The translations under genes and the position numbers were made by a program. Shown here in pieces: positions 1 through 5,274 of a stretch of 9,649 nt of DNA. The DNA comes from an uncultured Bacilli bacterium. Lineage in GTDB: Bacteria > Bacillota_I > Bacilli_A > RF39 > UBA660. The notes beneath the pieces are model-generated. The model was not told the DNA's origin. It saw only the letters and a list, made by a program, of their open reading frames with translations, and searched no databases. The stretch spans positions 1 through 9,649 of the forward strand of contig CAKOHQ010000040.1 of assembly GCA_934085875.1 (NCBI GenBank). Reading direction: 5' to 3'. How positions within the stretch are numbered: position 1 is the first letter of the stretch; the number at the start of each line of letters is the position of its first letter.

Positions 1-231
1 AATATTTTAGATAATAATGAGATGTGTGTTTGTGACATAGCAAACGTACTTAATATGACAAAATCAACAATATCTCATCAACTAAATATTTTAAGAATAA
101 ATAATATAGTAAAATACAAAAAAATAGGTAAAGAAGTATATTATACTTTAGATGATGAACACGTAAAAGAAGTTTTCGAAATAGCCTTATCACATATAGG
201 TCATAAAGGAGAAACAAATGAAAAAATATAA
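1..231 (+). CDS. cadC: ArsR/SmtB-family metal-sensing repressor, CadC-like (5'-truncated)
   Basis: This is the C-terminal 76 residues of a winged-helix repressor. The frame is open from base 1, so the true start lies outside the window; the ATG at 22 falls inside the conserved metal box and is not the start. Visible residues 7-12 read EMCVCD, the ArsR/CadC alpha-3 metal box with Cys9 and Cys11. The recognition helix follows (TKSTISHQLNILR, about 20-32), then the wing. The C-terminal helix carries Asp52, His54, His65 and His68, matching the D-x-H-x10-H-x2-H/E alpha-5 zinc site of SmtB and CadC. Family knowledge: such repressors leave DNA when Zn, Cd or Pb binds. It overlaps cadA by 14 bases, so the two are one transcription unit, and the cadA SD lies inside this gene. 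The N-terminal Cys pair of true CadC cannot be checked. The operator must be upstream of the window. Confidence 0.92.
   Translation, partial: NILDNNEMCVCDIANVLNMTKSTISHQLNILRINNIVKYKKIGKEVYYTLDDEHVKEVFEIALSHIGHKGETNEKI
205..211 (+). promoter_or_regulatory. Shine-Dalgarno site of cadA
   Basis: AAAGGAG lies six bases before the ATG at 218 and sits inside the end of the repressor gene, so the two proteins are translated from one message. Confidence 0.8.
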
Positions 232-2239
232 ATATAATATTAATAATTTGGATTGTGCAAATTGTGCTAGAGAAATAGAAGAAACCTTAAATAAAAGAAA
301 TGACATGAAAAATGTAATAGTAAATTTTAACACTTCAATTTTATCATATGAATCAGAAAAAGAATTTACGTTAAATGAATTAAATAATATAGTAAAAAAA
401 ATAGAACCAGATTCATACTTATCAGAAGAAAAAATTGAAATAAAAAAAGAGTATCATCTAAGTATTTTAATAATAGCAATAATTGTATGTTCTTTATCTT
501 ATTTTTTAAAAATACCAAATACGTTAAAAATAATATTATATATCATATCATATATTCTATTATTATATAGAACAACAATAAATGCAATAAAATTATTAAT
601 AAAAAGTCACTCCATAAATGAAAACTTATTAATAACAATATCATGTATAGGAGCATTATTATTAGGTGAAGTAATGGAAGGTATGATGGTAATTGTTCTT
701 TATACAATAGGAAAAATACTAGAAGAAAAAGCAATTAACAATTCTAGACGTTCAATAAAAAATTTATTAGACATTAAAGAACCTTATGCCAATTTAAAAA
801 AGAATAACAAGATTCAAAGAATTGAAGTAGAAAAAATAAATGTTGGAGATATATTAGTTGTTAAAAAAGGAGAAAAAGTTCCAGTGGACGGAATAATTTT
901 CAAGGGCAATTCTTTATTTGATATGTCTAGTTTAACAGGGGAATCAGATTTAGTAGAAAAAATAAAAAATGACGAAATATTATCTGGTTCTATAAATATG
1001 GATGAAGTAATTGAAATGAAAGTTACAAAGATATATAATGATTCTACCATAGCAAAAATTCTTAATTTATTAGAAAGCGCAACAGATAAAAAAACAAAAA
1101 CAGAAACAATGATAACAAAAATATCAAAAATTTATACGCCAACAATAATTGTTCTTGCTATTTTAATTATTATATTTTTACCATTACTATTTAAAGTTAC
1201 ATTAAATGATGCAATTTATAGAGGTTTAACTTTCCTAGTAATATCATGTCCTTGTGCTATAGCAATAAGTATTCCATTATCATACTTTACTGGAATAGGT
1301 GTATCTAGTAAAAAAGGAATTTTAATAAAAGGTAGTGACTATTTAGATAACTTAAGTAATGCAAAAAATATTATATTTGATAAAACTGGTACACTAACTT
1401 ATGGAACAATTTCTGTAACATCAATAGAAGTTTTTGATAGTAATTATTCAATGGATCAAATTATTGAAATATTAAAAAAGGGGGAATCATTATCTAATCA
1501 TCCAATAGCAAAATCAATAATGAAACTTTCATCAAAAAAAATAGATAACAAAGATGTTACTAATTTTAAAGAAATAGAAGGTAAAGGAATAGAATTCGAT
1601 TTAAATAAAAATCATATAAAAATAGGAAACAAAAGAATATGCAATTGTAATGATGATACAGTATTACATTTAAATGTTAATAATAAACACATAGCATCTA
1701 TTACATTAGATGATGGTATAAAAGAAGGTTCATTTGATACAATTCAAAAATTAAAAAAACAAGGATTAAAAACTTATATGTTCACTGGTGATAAAAAAGA
1801 GATAGCTATTGAAATTGGAAAAGCACTTAATATTGACGAAATAAAGTATGAAATGTTACCAACAGATAAGTTTGAAAATTATGAGTTAGTTAGCAAAAAA
1901 GGTACAACAATATTTGTTGGAGATGGAATAAATGATGCTCCAGTATTAAAAAGGGCCGACATAGGTATTTCTATGGGAAATATTGGATCTGATTCAGCAA
2001 TAGAAGCAAGCGATATAGTATTGGTTTCTGATGAATTAGACAAAATACCAGATGCAATTAATATATCAAAATATACTAAATACATAATTAAACAAAATCT
2101 AGTCTTTGCTATGGCGGTTAAAATTATTATATTAGTAATGAGTATATTAGGGTTTGCAAATATGTATTTAGCAGTTTTTGCCGATACAGGAGTCACATTA
2201 TTAACAATAATAAATACTCTAAGAATAACAAAAAAATAA
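218..2239 (+). CDS. cadA: Zn/Cd/Pb-exporting P1B-type ATPase (CadA)
   Basis: This 673-residue inner-membrane pump drives divalent soft-metal efflux by ATP hydrolysis. Domains in order: an N-terminal heavy-metal domain with the LDCANCA box (Cys13, Cys16); four hydrophobic helices at about 81-165; the actuator loop with TGES at 240-243; two helices at about 308-356 containing the CPC metal site (344-346); the phosphorylation motif DKTGT with Asp388; the His-Pro pair at 428-429 typical of P1B pumps; TGD at 523-525; GDGINDAP from 568; and two last helices. In the last helices, Asn627 and Lys635 are seven residues apart and Asp656 lies in ADTG. The CPC plus N-x7-K plus D-x-G combination marks the Zn/Cd/Pb subgroup (P1B-2) rather than copper pumps. 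Length is normal and all catalytic residues are present. The adjoining CadC-like repressor supports metal-induced expression. Confidence 0.95.
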   Translation: MKKYKYNINNLDCANCAREIEETLNKRNDMKNVIVNFNTSILSYESEKEFTLNELNNIVKKIEPDSYLSEEKIEIKKEYHLSILIIAIIVCSLSYFLKIPNTLKIILYIISYILLLYRTTINAIKLLIKSHSINENLLITISCIGALLLGEVMEGMMVIVLYTIGKILEEKAINNSRRSIKNLLDIKEPYANLKKNNKIQRIEVEKINVGDILVVKKGEKVPVDGIIFKGNSLFDMSSLTGESDLVEKIKNDEILSGSINMDEVIEMKVTKIYNDSTIAKILNLLESATDKKTKTETMITKISKIYTPTIIVLAILIIIFLPLLFKVTLNDAIYRGLTFLVISCPCAIAISIPLSYFTGIGVSSKKGILIKGSDYLDNLSNAKNIIFDKTGTLTYGTISVTSIEVFDSNYSMDQIIEILKKGESLSNHPIAKSIMKLSSKKIDNKDVTNFKEIEGKGIEFDLNKNHIKIGNKRICNCNDDTVLHLNVNNKHIASITLDDGIKEGSFDTIQKLKKQGLKTYMFTGDKKEIAIEIGKALNIDEIKYEMLPTDKFENYELVSKKGTTIFVGDGINDAPVLKRADIGISMGNIGSDSAIEASDIVLVSDELDKIPDAINISKYTKYIIKQNLVFAMAVKIIILVMSILGFANMYLAVFADTGVTLLTIINTLRITKK

Positions 2240-2252
2240 AATTAAATAAAAA

Positions 2253-2269
2253 TAAGTCAAACAGACTTA
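2253..2269 (+). other. Small hairpin just after cadA
   Basis: TAAGTC and GACTTA form a perfect 6-bp stem with a 5-base loop 13 bases after the cadA stop. There is no T-run behind it, so it is a poor terminator. It might protect the mRNA end or mean nothing. Confidence 0.25.
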
Positions 2270-2389
2270 AAATTGATACTTTCAAACATATTAAAATAAT
2301 ATATTTGATAAAATGATATACTTTAATTGTGCGCGGATATTATAATGTGAGTAAATAAATGTGTATATCAAAAACAATATTCTGCCACA

Positions 2390-2423
2390 AAAATAGAATA
2401 TAAGCTTCACTATATTCTATTTT
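2390..2423. terminator. Bidirectional terminator between cadA and the deacetylase gene
   Basis: A perfect 13-bp inverted repeat (2390-2402 with 2411-2423) with an 8-base loop ends in TTTT when read from either strand. It lies between two converging genes, and the deacetylase stop codon (complement of 2422-2424) is built into it. The stem is AT-rich and the T-tracts are short, so it may be leaky, but position and symmetry fit a shared terminator. Confidence 0.7.
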
Positions 2424-3174
2424 AATTTGTCATAAGCAATCTTAATTTAAATTTCCAAAGTGGCATACTAGAATTAATACTAAGTCTTGGAATAACATAT
2501 TTATTATCAGTTATATAAGCTTTCTTAAAATCACTCTTATACCCAAAACCAAACGCTAGATTGAAATTATTTTCTTTCAAAGCATTTATCATCTTGTCAT
2601 TATATTCTCCATACGGATAAGCAAAATATTTAGTATCAATTACTTTTTTCTGTTCATTAAAGTCATTTAAAATTTCTTCATAACTCATGATTCTAGCACC
2701 ATGATTATCATGCATATCAAAACTATGAGAAGCAAATTCAATATTAGGATATTCTTTTTTAGTTTTTTCAATAAGTTCTTTATTAAAATAAGTATCATTA
2801 TTACTTAACGTTTCTTTTCCTATAATAAATACAACAGCATTTAAGTTGTATTTTTTTAAAATTGGAAAAGCATATTCATAATTACTTCTATATCCATCAT
2901 CAAATGTTATTAATACACTTCTCTTACTAACTTTTAATTTACCATTCATATAATCATTCATCTCATCTAAGGTTAAACTCTTAAATCCCATATTTTTAAG
3001 ATACTTCATTTCCTTATCAAACTTATCTACAAAAATACTCATATCATTACTCTCATCATTAAAGTTTATAATATTATGGTATCCCAGTACAGCAACCTTA
3101 TTAGGTAAAAACATATATACAGTAACTAAAACACCAATTAAAATACAAATAGTTAATAATATTTTTTTCTTCAC
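2422..3174 (-). CDS. Membrane-anchored polysaccharide deacetylase (NodB domain, PgaB/IcaB-like)
   Basis: A NodB-type carbohydrate esterase (CE4) of 250 residues, probably removing acetyl groups from a cell-surface N-acetylglucosamine polymer outside the membrane. A signal anchor lies at about 4-23. The NodB core shows TFDDG at 90-94 (catalytic and metal Asp), SHSFDMH with His150 and His155, and FAYPYG at 184-189. The His-x4-His spacing matches PgaB/IcaB (poly-N-acetylglucosamine deacetylases) rather than the His-x3-His of many peptidoglycan deacetylases. Start choice: the frame extends to a TTG at 3192, but AGGTGAT, a strong SD, ends six bases before the GTG at 3174, so GTG is preferred and the TTG lies upstream of that SD. 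It starts 48 bases after the helicase stop on the same strand, so co-transcription is likely. No ica/pga synthase genes are nearby, so the substrate is unproven. Confidence 0.85.
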   Translation of the reverse strand: MKKKILLTICILIGVLVTVYMFLPNKVAVLGYHNIINFNDESNDMSIFVDKFDKEMKYLKNMGFKSLTLDEMNDYMNGKLKVSKRSVLITFDDGYRSNYEYAFPILKKYNLNAVVFIIGKETLSNNDTYFNKELIEKTKKEYPNIEFASHSFDMHDNHGARIMSYEEILNDFNEQKKVIDTKYFAYPYGEYNDKMINALKENNFNLAFGFGYKSDFKKAYITDNKYVIPRLSINSSMPLWKFKLRLLMTN

Positions 3175-3180
3175 AAACTC

Positions 3181-3187
3181 ATCACCT
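3181..3187 (-). promoter_or_regulatory. Shine-Dalgarno site deciding the GTG start of the deacetylase
   Basis: The minus strand reads AGGTGAT, a 7-base match to the 16S rRNA anti-SD region, six bases before the GTG at 3174. This is the evidence for placing the start downstream of the TTG at 3192. Confidence 0.7.
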
Positions 3188-3222
3188 ATCAATAATATAC
3201 TACTATATTAAAACAAAATCTA

Positions 3223-4650
3223 CTATTTAATTATCTCAATAAAATCTTTATAATCATCTAATAATTCTTTAACAAAAATAGACATATTATTTTTATCCAC
3301 CAACATATAAACATTATTCTTAGTTCTAGTTATAGCAACATAAAATAATCTTCTTTCTTCATCATATTTATATAACTCTTTATCAAACAAATAATCAATT
3401 ATCTTATTATTCTTTATTTTACTAGGAAATCCCATAACATTATCACTTAGATTAATTAAAATAATATTATCACTTTCAAGTCCTTTAGATTTATGAGCTG
3501 TAAAATAATTTACATTGTTAATATCTATACCTTTTTCCACATAATATTTTATATCAACATTATTTCTACCAATTATCATATAATTTTCTTTACATAATCT
3601 AATTAATTTTTTTAAACCCTTTATTTTATTACTACAAAAATATATCTTTATAGGTTTACTATTACTTTTATTACTAAGCAATTCTTTCTTAAACTGATAC
3701 TTATTTTTACAAATAAAATTATTAGAAACATACAATAATTCTTTGCTATTTCTATAAGTATTCTTTAAATACATTATTTCACTATCTTTAAAATACTTTT
3801 TAAAATTTAAAAATAATTCTATATCACTACCCGCAAATCTATATATACTTTGGTAATCATCACCAACGCACATTATTCTAGCATTATTATATTTCATAAT
3901 ACTTCTTATCAAATTTAACCTAATTTTACTACTATCTTGAAATTCATCTATTATTATATATTTATAATTTAATTTAATCTTATACTTATCAACTAACTCT
4001 CTAGATTTTATAATCATATCATTTAAATCAATACTATTAGTACCATTAAGTTCATTCTCATAAATTTTATATATTTCTAAAATAAATTTAAATGTTATTT
4101 TATAAATACTCTTCTTATATAAATTATATATAAAATTAATATCATATCCTTTATTTTTAACTAAATTAATAAAAGTTATTATATTTTTTTTATACAACAT
4201 AAATTCTTTACTATTAACAATTTCATCATATTTAAATTTTTTAAATAACAACATAATTAAATATTTTCTATAACTATATTTTACAACACTTAAAAAATAT
4301 TCATTTACTATATATTCTAAATAATTATTATCATATATATTTACTTTATTATAATATTTATTAATTATATTTAATCCCAACTTATGAAATGTATAACAAT
4401 CTACATTTAATCCTATATTACATAACTTACTTTTTAATCCATTAGTTGCCTCATTAGTTAAACTAATACAAAGTATTTCACTTTCTTTAATACCATTATA
4501 AATTAAATATTTTACCTTACCTAAAATAGTACTTGTTTTCCCACATCCAGCACCAGCTACAACTAACAAATTTTTATCACATTTAACACATTTTATTTGA
4601 TATTTATCTAAATTATATCCATCTATATAAAATAAATTATTTTCTTCCAT
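3223..4650 (-). CDS. Compact UvrD-family (helicase IV-like) SF1 DNA helicase
   Basis: A 475-residue superfamily 1A 3'-5' helicase or translocase. All core motifs are readable: Walker A AGAGCGKT (32-39), motif Ia SLTNEA (63-68), Ib TFHKLGL (87-93), motif II IDEFQD (234-239), motif III/Q region GDDYQSIYRFAG (263-274), motif IV NTYRNS (297-302), motif V TAHKSKGLE (384-392), motif VI RRLFYVAITRTK (433-444). The pattern LVVAGAGCGKTSTI plus TFHKLGL resembles HelD/helicase IV more than UvrD or PcrA. It is much shorter than UvrD (about 720): only some 80 residues separate motifs IV and V, where the 2B subdomain normally sits. No nuclease domain is present. The ATG at 4650 has AGGAGGG six bases upstream. 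Substrate and role are unknown; repair or replication-fork clearance is the family expectation. TAG stop. Confidence 0.88.
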   Translation of the reverse strand: MEENNLFYIDGYNLDKYQIKCVKCDKNLLVVAGAGCGKTSTILGKVKYLIYNGIKESEILCISLTNEATNGLKSKLCNIGLNVDCYTFHKLGLNIINKYYNKVNIYDNNYLEYIVNEYFLSVVKYSYRKYLIMLLFKKFKYDEIVNSKEFMLYKKNIITFINLVKNKGYDINFIYNLYKKSIYKITFKFILEIYKIYENELNGTNSIDLNDMIIKSRELVDKYKIKLNYKYIIIDEFQDSSKIRLNLIRSIMKYNNARIMCVGDDYQSIYRFAGSDIELFLNFKKYFKDSEIMYLKNTYRNSKELLYVSNNFICKNKYQFKKELLSNKSNSKPIKIYFCSNKIKGLKKLIRLCKENYMIIGRNNVDIKYYVEKGIDINNVNYFTAHKSKGLESDNIILINLSDNVMGFPSKIKNNKIIDYLFDKELYKYDEERRLFYVAITRTKNNVYMLVDKNNMSIFVKELLDDYKDFIEIIK

Positions 4651-4656
4651 TAAAAA

Positions 4657-4663
4657 CCCTCCT
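4657..4663 (-). promoter_or_regulatory. Shine-Dalgarno site of the compact helicase
   Basis: AGGAGGG on the minus strand, six bases before the ATG at 4650. This is a near-ideal site and confirms the start. Confidence 0.8.
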
Positions 4664-4869
4664 ACATATATTATTGTGAAAAAATTTGCATTTCCTTTTT
4701 TTTGTTGTAAAACTTTACACTTTTATGTAAAATGTAGAAAGTATAATATGGTTTATATGTGAATGATAAAGTTAATTTTAAAGTTTTTTTAAAGATAATA
4801 TTGTTTTTTTTATATTTATATGTGATATATTATATTTGTTTTTTTATATATATTTTTATTGTATTTTTG
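4664..4869. other. AT-rich intergenic leader without a gene
   Basis: About 200 bases with no convincing ORF on either strand. It must hold the promoter of the leftward helicase gene, but I could not single out a good -35/-10 pair; TATTAT near 4743-4748 (minus strand) is the best -10 candidate. T-tracts occur at 4695-4703, 4785-4791 and 4804-4811. The 11-base word TTTATATGTGA occurs twice (4752-4762 and 4815-4825). A cluster of TGTAAA/TTTACA half-sites is listed separately. No tRNA, riboswitch or known RNA is recognised here. Confidence 0.5.
4706..4731. promoter_or_regulatory. Three alternating TGTAAA/TTTACA half-sites (possible operator)
   Basis: TGTAAA (4706-4711), TTTACA (4714-4719) and TGTAAA (4726-4731) alternate in orientation and give two overlapping dyads with 2-base and 6-base centres. 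They lie 56-81 bases before the helicase start, where a repressor operator could sit. In such AT-rich DNA chance is a real alternative, and no regulator is identified. Confidence 0.3.
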
Positions 4870-4898
4870 TTGTGCTATATAATATTTTGTATTATAAT
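4870..4898 (+). promoter_or_regulatory. Candidate promoter of the small toxin transcript
   Basis: TTGTGC (4870-4875) and a perfect TATAAT (4893-4898) are 17 bases apart. Transcription would begin near 4905, giving a leader of about 58 bases before the peptide ATG. The -10 lies inside a perfect 12-base palindrome (4889-4900). A second TATAAT at 4878-4883 has no comparable -35. Confidence 0.55.
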
Positions 4899-4943
4899 AC
4901 TTGTAGGGATATTTAATTGTTGAGTACTTGCCTACTTTCATTT

Positions 4944-4953
4944 AGAGAGGAGG
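4944..4953 (+). promoter_or_regulatory. Strong Shine-Dalgarno site of the small peptide
   Basis: AGAGAGGAGG, with GGAGG ending nine bases before the ATG at 4963. Such a strong site before a very short frame, in a region otherwise empty of genes, is the main argument that the peptide is translated. Confidence 0.75.
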
Positions 4954-4962
4954 CTTGATTTT

Positions 4963-5052
4963 ATGAAGAAAAAAGATTTATTAATCTCGCTTCTAATATT
5001 AATTATCATTTTATTAATAGTTTCTATAATGATTCTATGCATAAAAAAATAG
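4963..5052 (+). CDS. 29-residue hydrophobic peptide, probable type I toxin
   Basis: A very short gene of 30 codons including its TAG stop. The peptide starts MKKKD, continues with a nearly unbroken run of Leu, Ile, Val, Ser and Met from residue 6 to 27, including Cys26, and ends in two lysines. This is one membrane-spanning helix flanked by positive charges. The plan matches membrane toxins of type I toxin-antitoxin systems (Ibs, Fst, TxpA/BsrG classes), though I do not recognise the exact sequence as a named family. It has its own promoter, a strong SD and a terminator. An antisense RNA candidate overlaps its 3' end; the A-run encoding the last lysines supplies that RNA's terminator T-tract. 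Expected action is membrane damage when expression outruns the antisense RNA. Toxicity is inference. Alternatives are a small membrane regulator or a leader peptide. Confidence 0.7.
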   Translation: MKKKDLLISLLILIIILLIVSIMILCIKK

Positions 5053-5079
5053 TACTCAATCTAGTAAAAGATTAAGTAC
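5043..5079 (-). terminator. Terminator of the antisense RNA, inside the toxin gene end
   Basis: Read on the minus strand, an 11-bp stem (5079-5069 with 5062-5052, 6-base loop) is followed after two bases by seven T. One stem position is a G-U wobble on the minus strand but a C-A mismatch on the plus strand, so the hairpin fits minus-strand RNA better. It overlaps the toxin TAG stop. Confidence 0.75.
5052..5079. repeat. Palindromic repeat, copy 1
   Basis: A 28-base unit beginning GTACTCAA and ending TTAAGTAC with a central CTAGTAAAA-like core. It recurs at 5099-5124 in the same orientation. This copy forms the antisense terminator stem. Confidence 0.75.
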
Positions 5080-5092
5080 AACCTATTATTCA

Positions 5093-5135
5093 GGGCATGT
5101 ACTCAACCCACTAAAATTAAGTACTCCCTTTTTTT
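5093..5135 (+). terminator. Terminator of the toxin transcript
   Basis: GGG (5093-5095) pairs with CCC (5126-5128), enclosing the GTACT/AGTAC arms of repeat copy 2, and seven T follow at once (5129-5135). This gives a toxin message of about 230 bases, fully separate from the downstream membrane-protein gene. Confidence 0.65.
5099..5124. repeat. Palindromic repeat, copy 2
   Basis: A 26-base unit with the same GTACTCAA and TTAAGTAC ends as copy 1 and a related ACTAAAA core. The single non-pairing stem position (C against A) is the same as in copy 1. It forms the inner part of the toxin terminator. Confidence 0.7.
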
Positions 5136-5152
5136 ATTGTATTCAAATTTCT

Positions 5153-5181
5153 TTGACATATTCATAATATCATAGTTTATT
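5153..5181 (+). promoter_or_regulatory. Candidate promoter of the downstream membrane protein
   Basis: A perfect TTGACA (5153-5158) is followed after 17 bases by TTTATT (5176-5181), a 4-of-6 match to TATAAT. It would give a leader of about 87 bases for the gene at 5275. It is interleaved with the opposing antisense promoter. Confidence 0.4.
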
Positions 5182-5192
5182 TAATTATGCAA
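5164..5192 (-). promoter_or_regulatory. Promoter of the antisense RNA
   Basis: The minus strand reads TTGCAT (5192-5187), 17 bases, then TATTAT (5169-5164). Both boxes are close to consensus with ideal spacing. The start would be near 5157, about 115 bases before a minus-strand terminator. Confidence 0.6.
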
Positions 5193-5207
5193 TGTTTAGT
5201 TTACGCT

Positions 5208-5239
5208 ATATTGCAATATTTCTATTTGAAATATAGAAA
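5208..5239. other. Two adjacent dyads upstream of the membrane-protein gene
   Basis: A perfect 12-base palindrome ATATTGCAATAT (5208-5219) abuts an inverted repeat TTTCTAT/ATAGAAA (5219-5225 with 5233-5239). They lie in the leader of the gene at 5275 and could be an operator or simple RNA stems. No regulator is identified. Confidence 0.3.
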
Positions 5240-5249
5240 AGTATATGCT

Positions 5250-5265
5250 ATCCTAATAATAGGAT
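5250..5265 (+). promoter_or_regulatory. Hairpin covering the ribosome-binding region of the gene at 5275
   Basis: ATCCTA and TAGGAT pair perfectly with a 4-base loop. The right arm holds the AGGA that, with the following GGTG, is the only SD-like sequence before the ATG at 5275. Folding would hide part of the ribosome site, suggesting low or conditional translation. Confidence 0.35.
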
Positions 5266-5274
5266 GGTGTAATA

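Larger units (their letters stand above)
5043..5157 (-). ncRNA. Candidate antisense antitoxin RNA
   Basis: A predicted RNA of about 115 bases starts near 5157 from the promoter at 5164-5192 and ends at the intrinsic terminator at 5043-5079. It is complementary to the last few codons and the whole 3' untranslated region of the toxin message, an overlap of roughly 90 bases at the 3' ends. This is the layout of txpA/RatA and bsrG/SR4 in Bacillus and of Fst/RNA II in Enterococcus, where the antisense RNA blocks translation or triggers RNase III cleavage. No ORF with an SD lies in it. Ends are predicted only from promoter and terminator positions. Confidence 0.6.

Noticed and set aside
543..2196. 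Open frames on the minus strand inside cadA (63 to 105 codons)
   Set aside because: They lie wholly opposite a complete, motif-rich cadA, and show no SD and no recognisable domain.
2315..2369. GATATAC/GTATATC inverted repeat with TATAAT at 2341 and a rare GC-rich GCGCGG, as a small RNA gene ending at the 2390-2423 stem
   Set aside because: No -35 at a suitable distance from TATAAT and a 41-base loop; the stem is explained as the shared gene terminator. Too little to call an RNA.
4675..4692. Rex-like operator (TTGTGAA followed by a degenerate TTTGCA)
   Set aside because: The right half is a poor match, and this AT-rich stretch gives many such near-matches.
4664..4905. CRISPR array, tRNA or riboswitch in the long intergenic stretch
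   Set aside because: No regularly spaced repeats, cloverleaf or recognisable aptamer core; only scattered AT-rich words.
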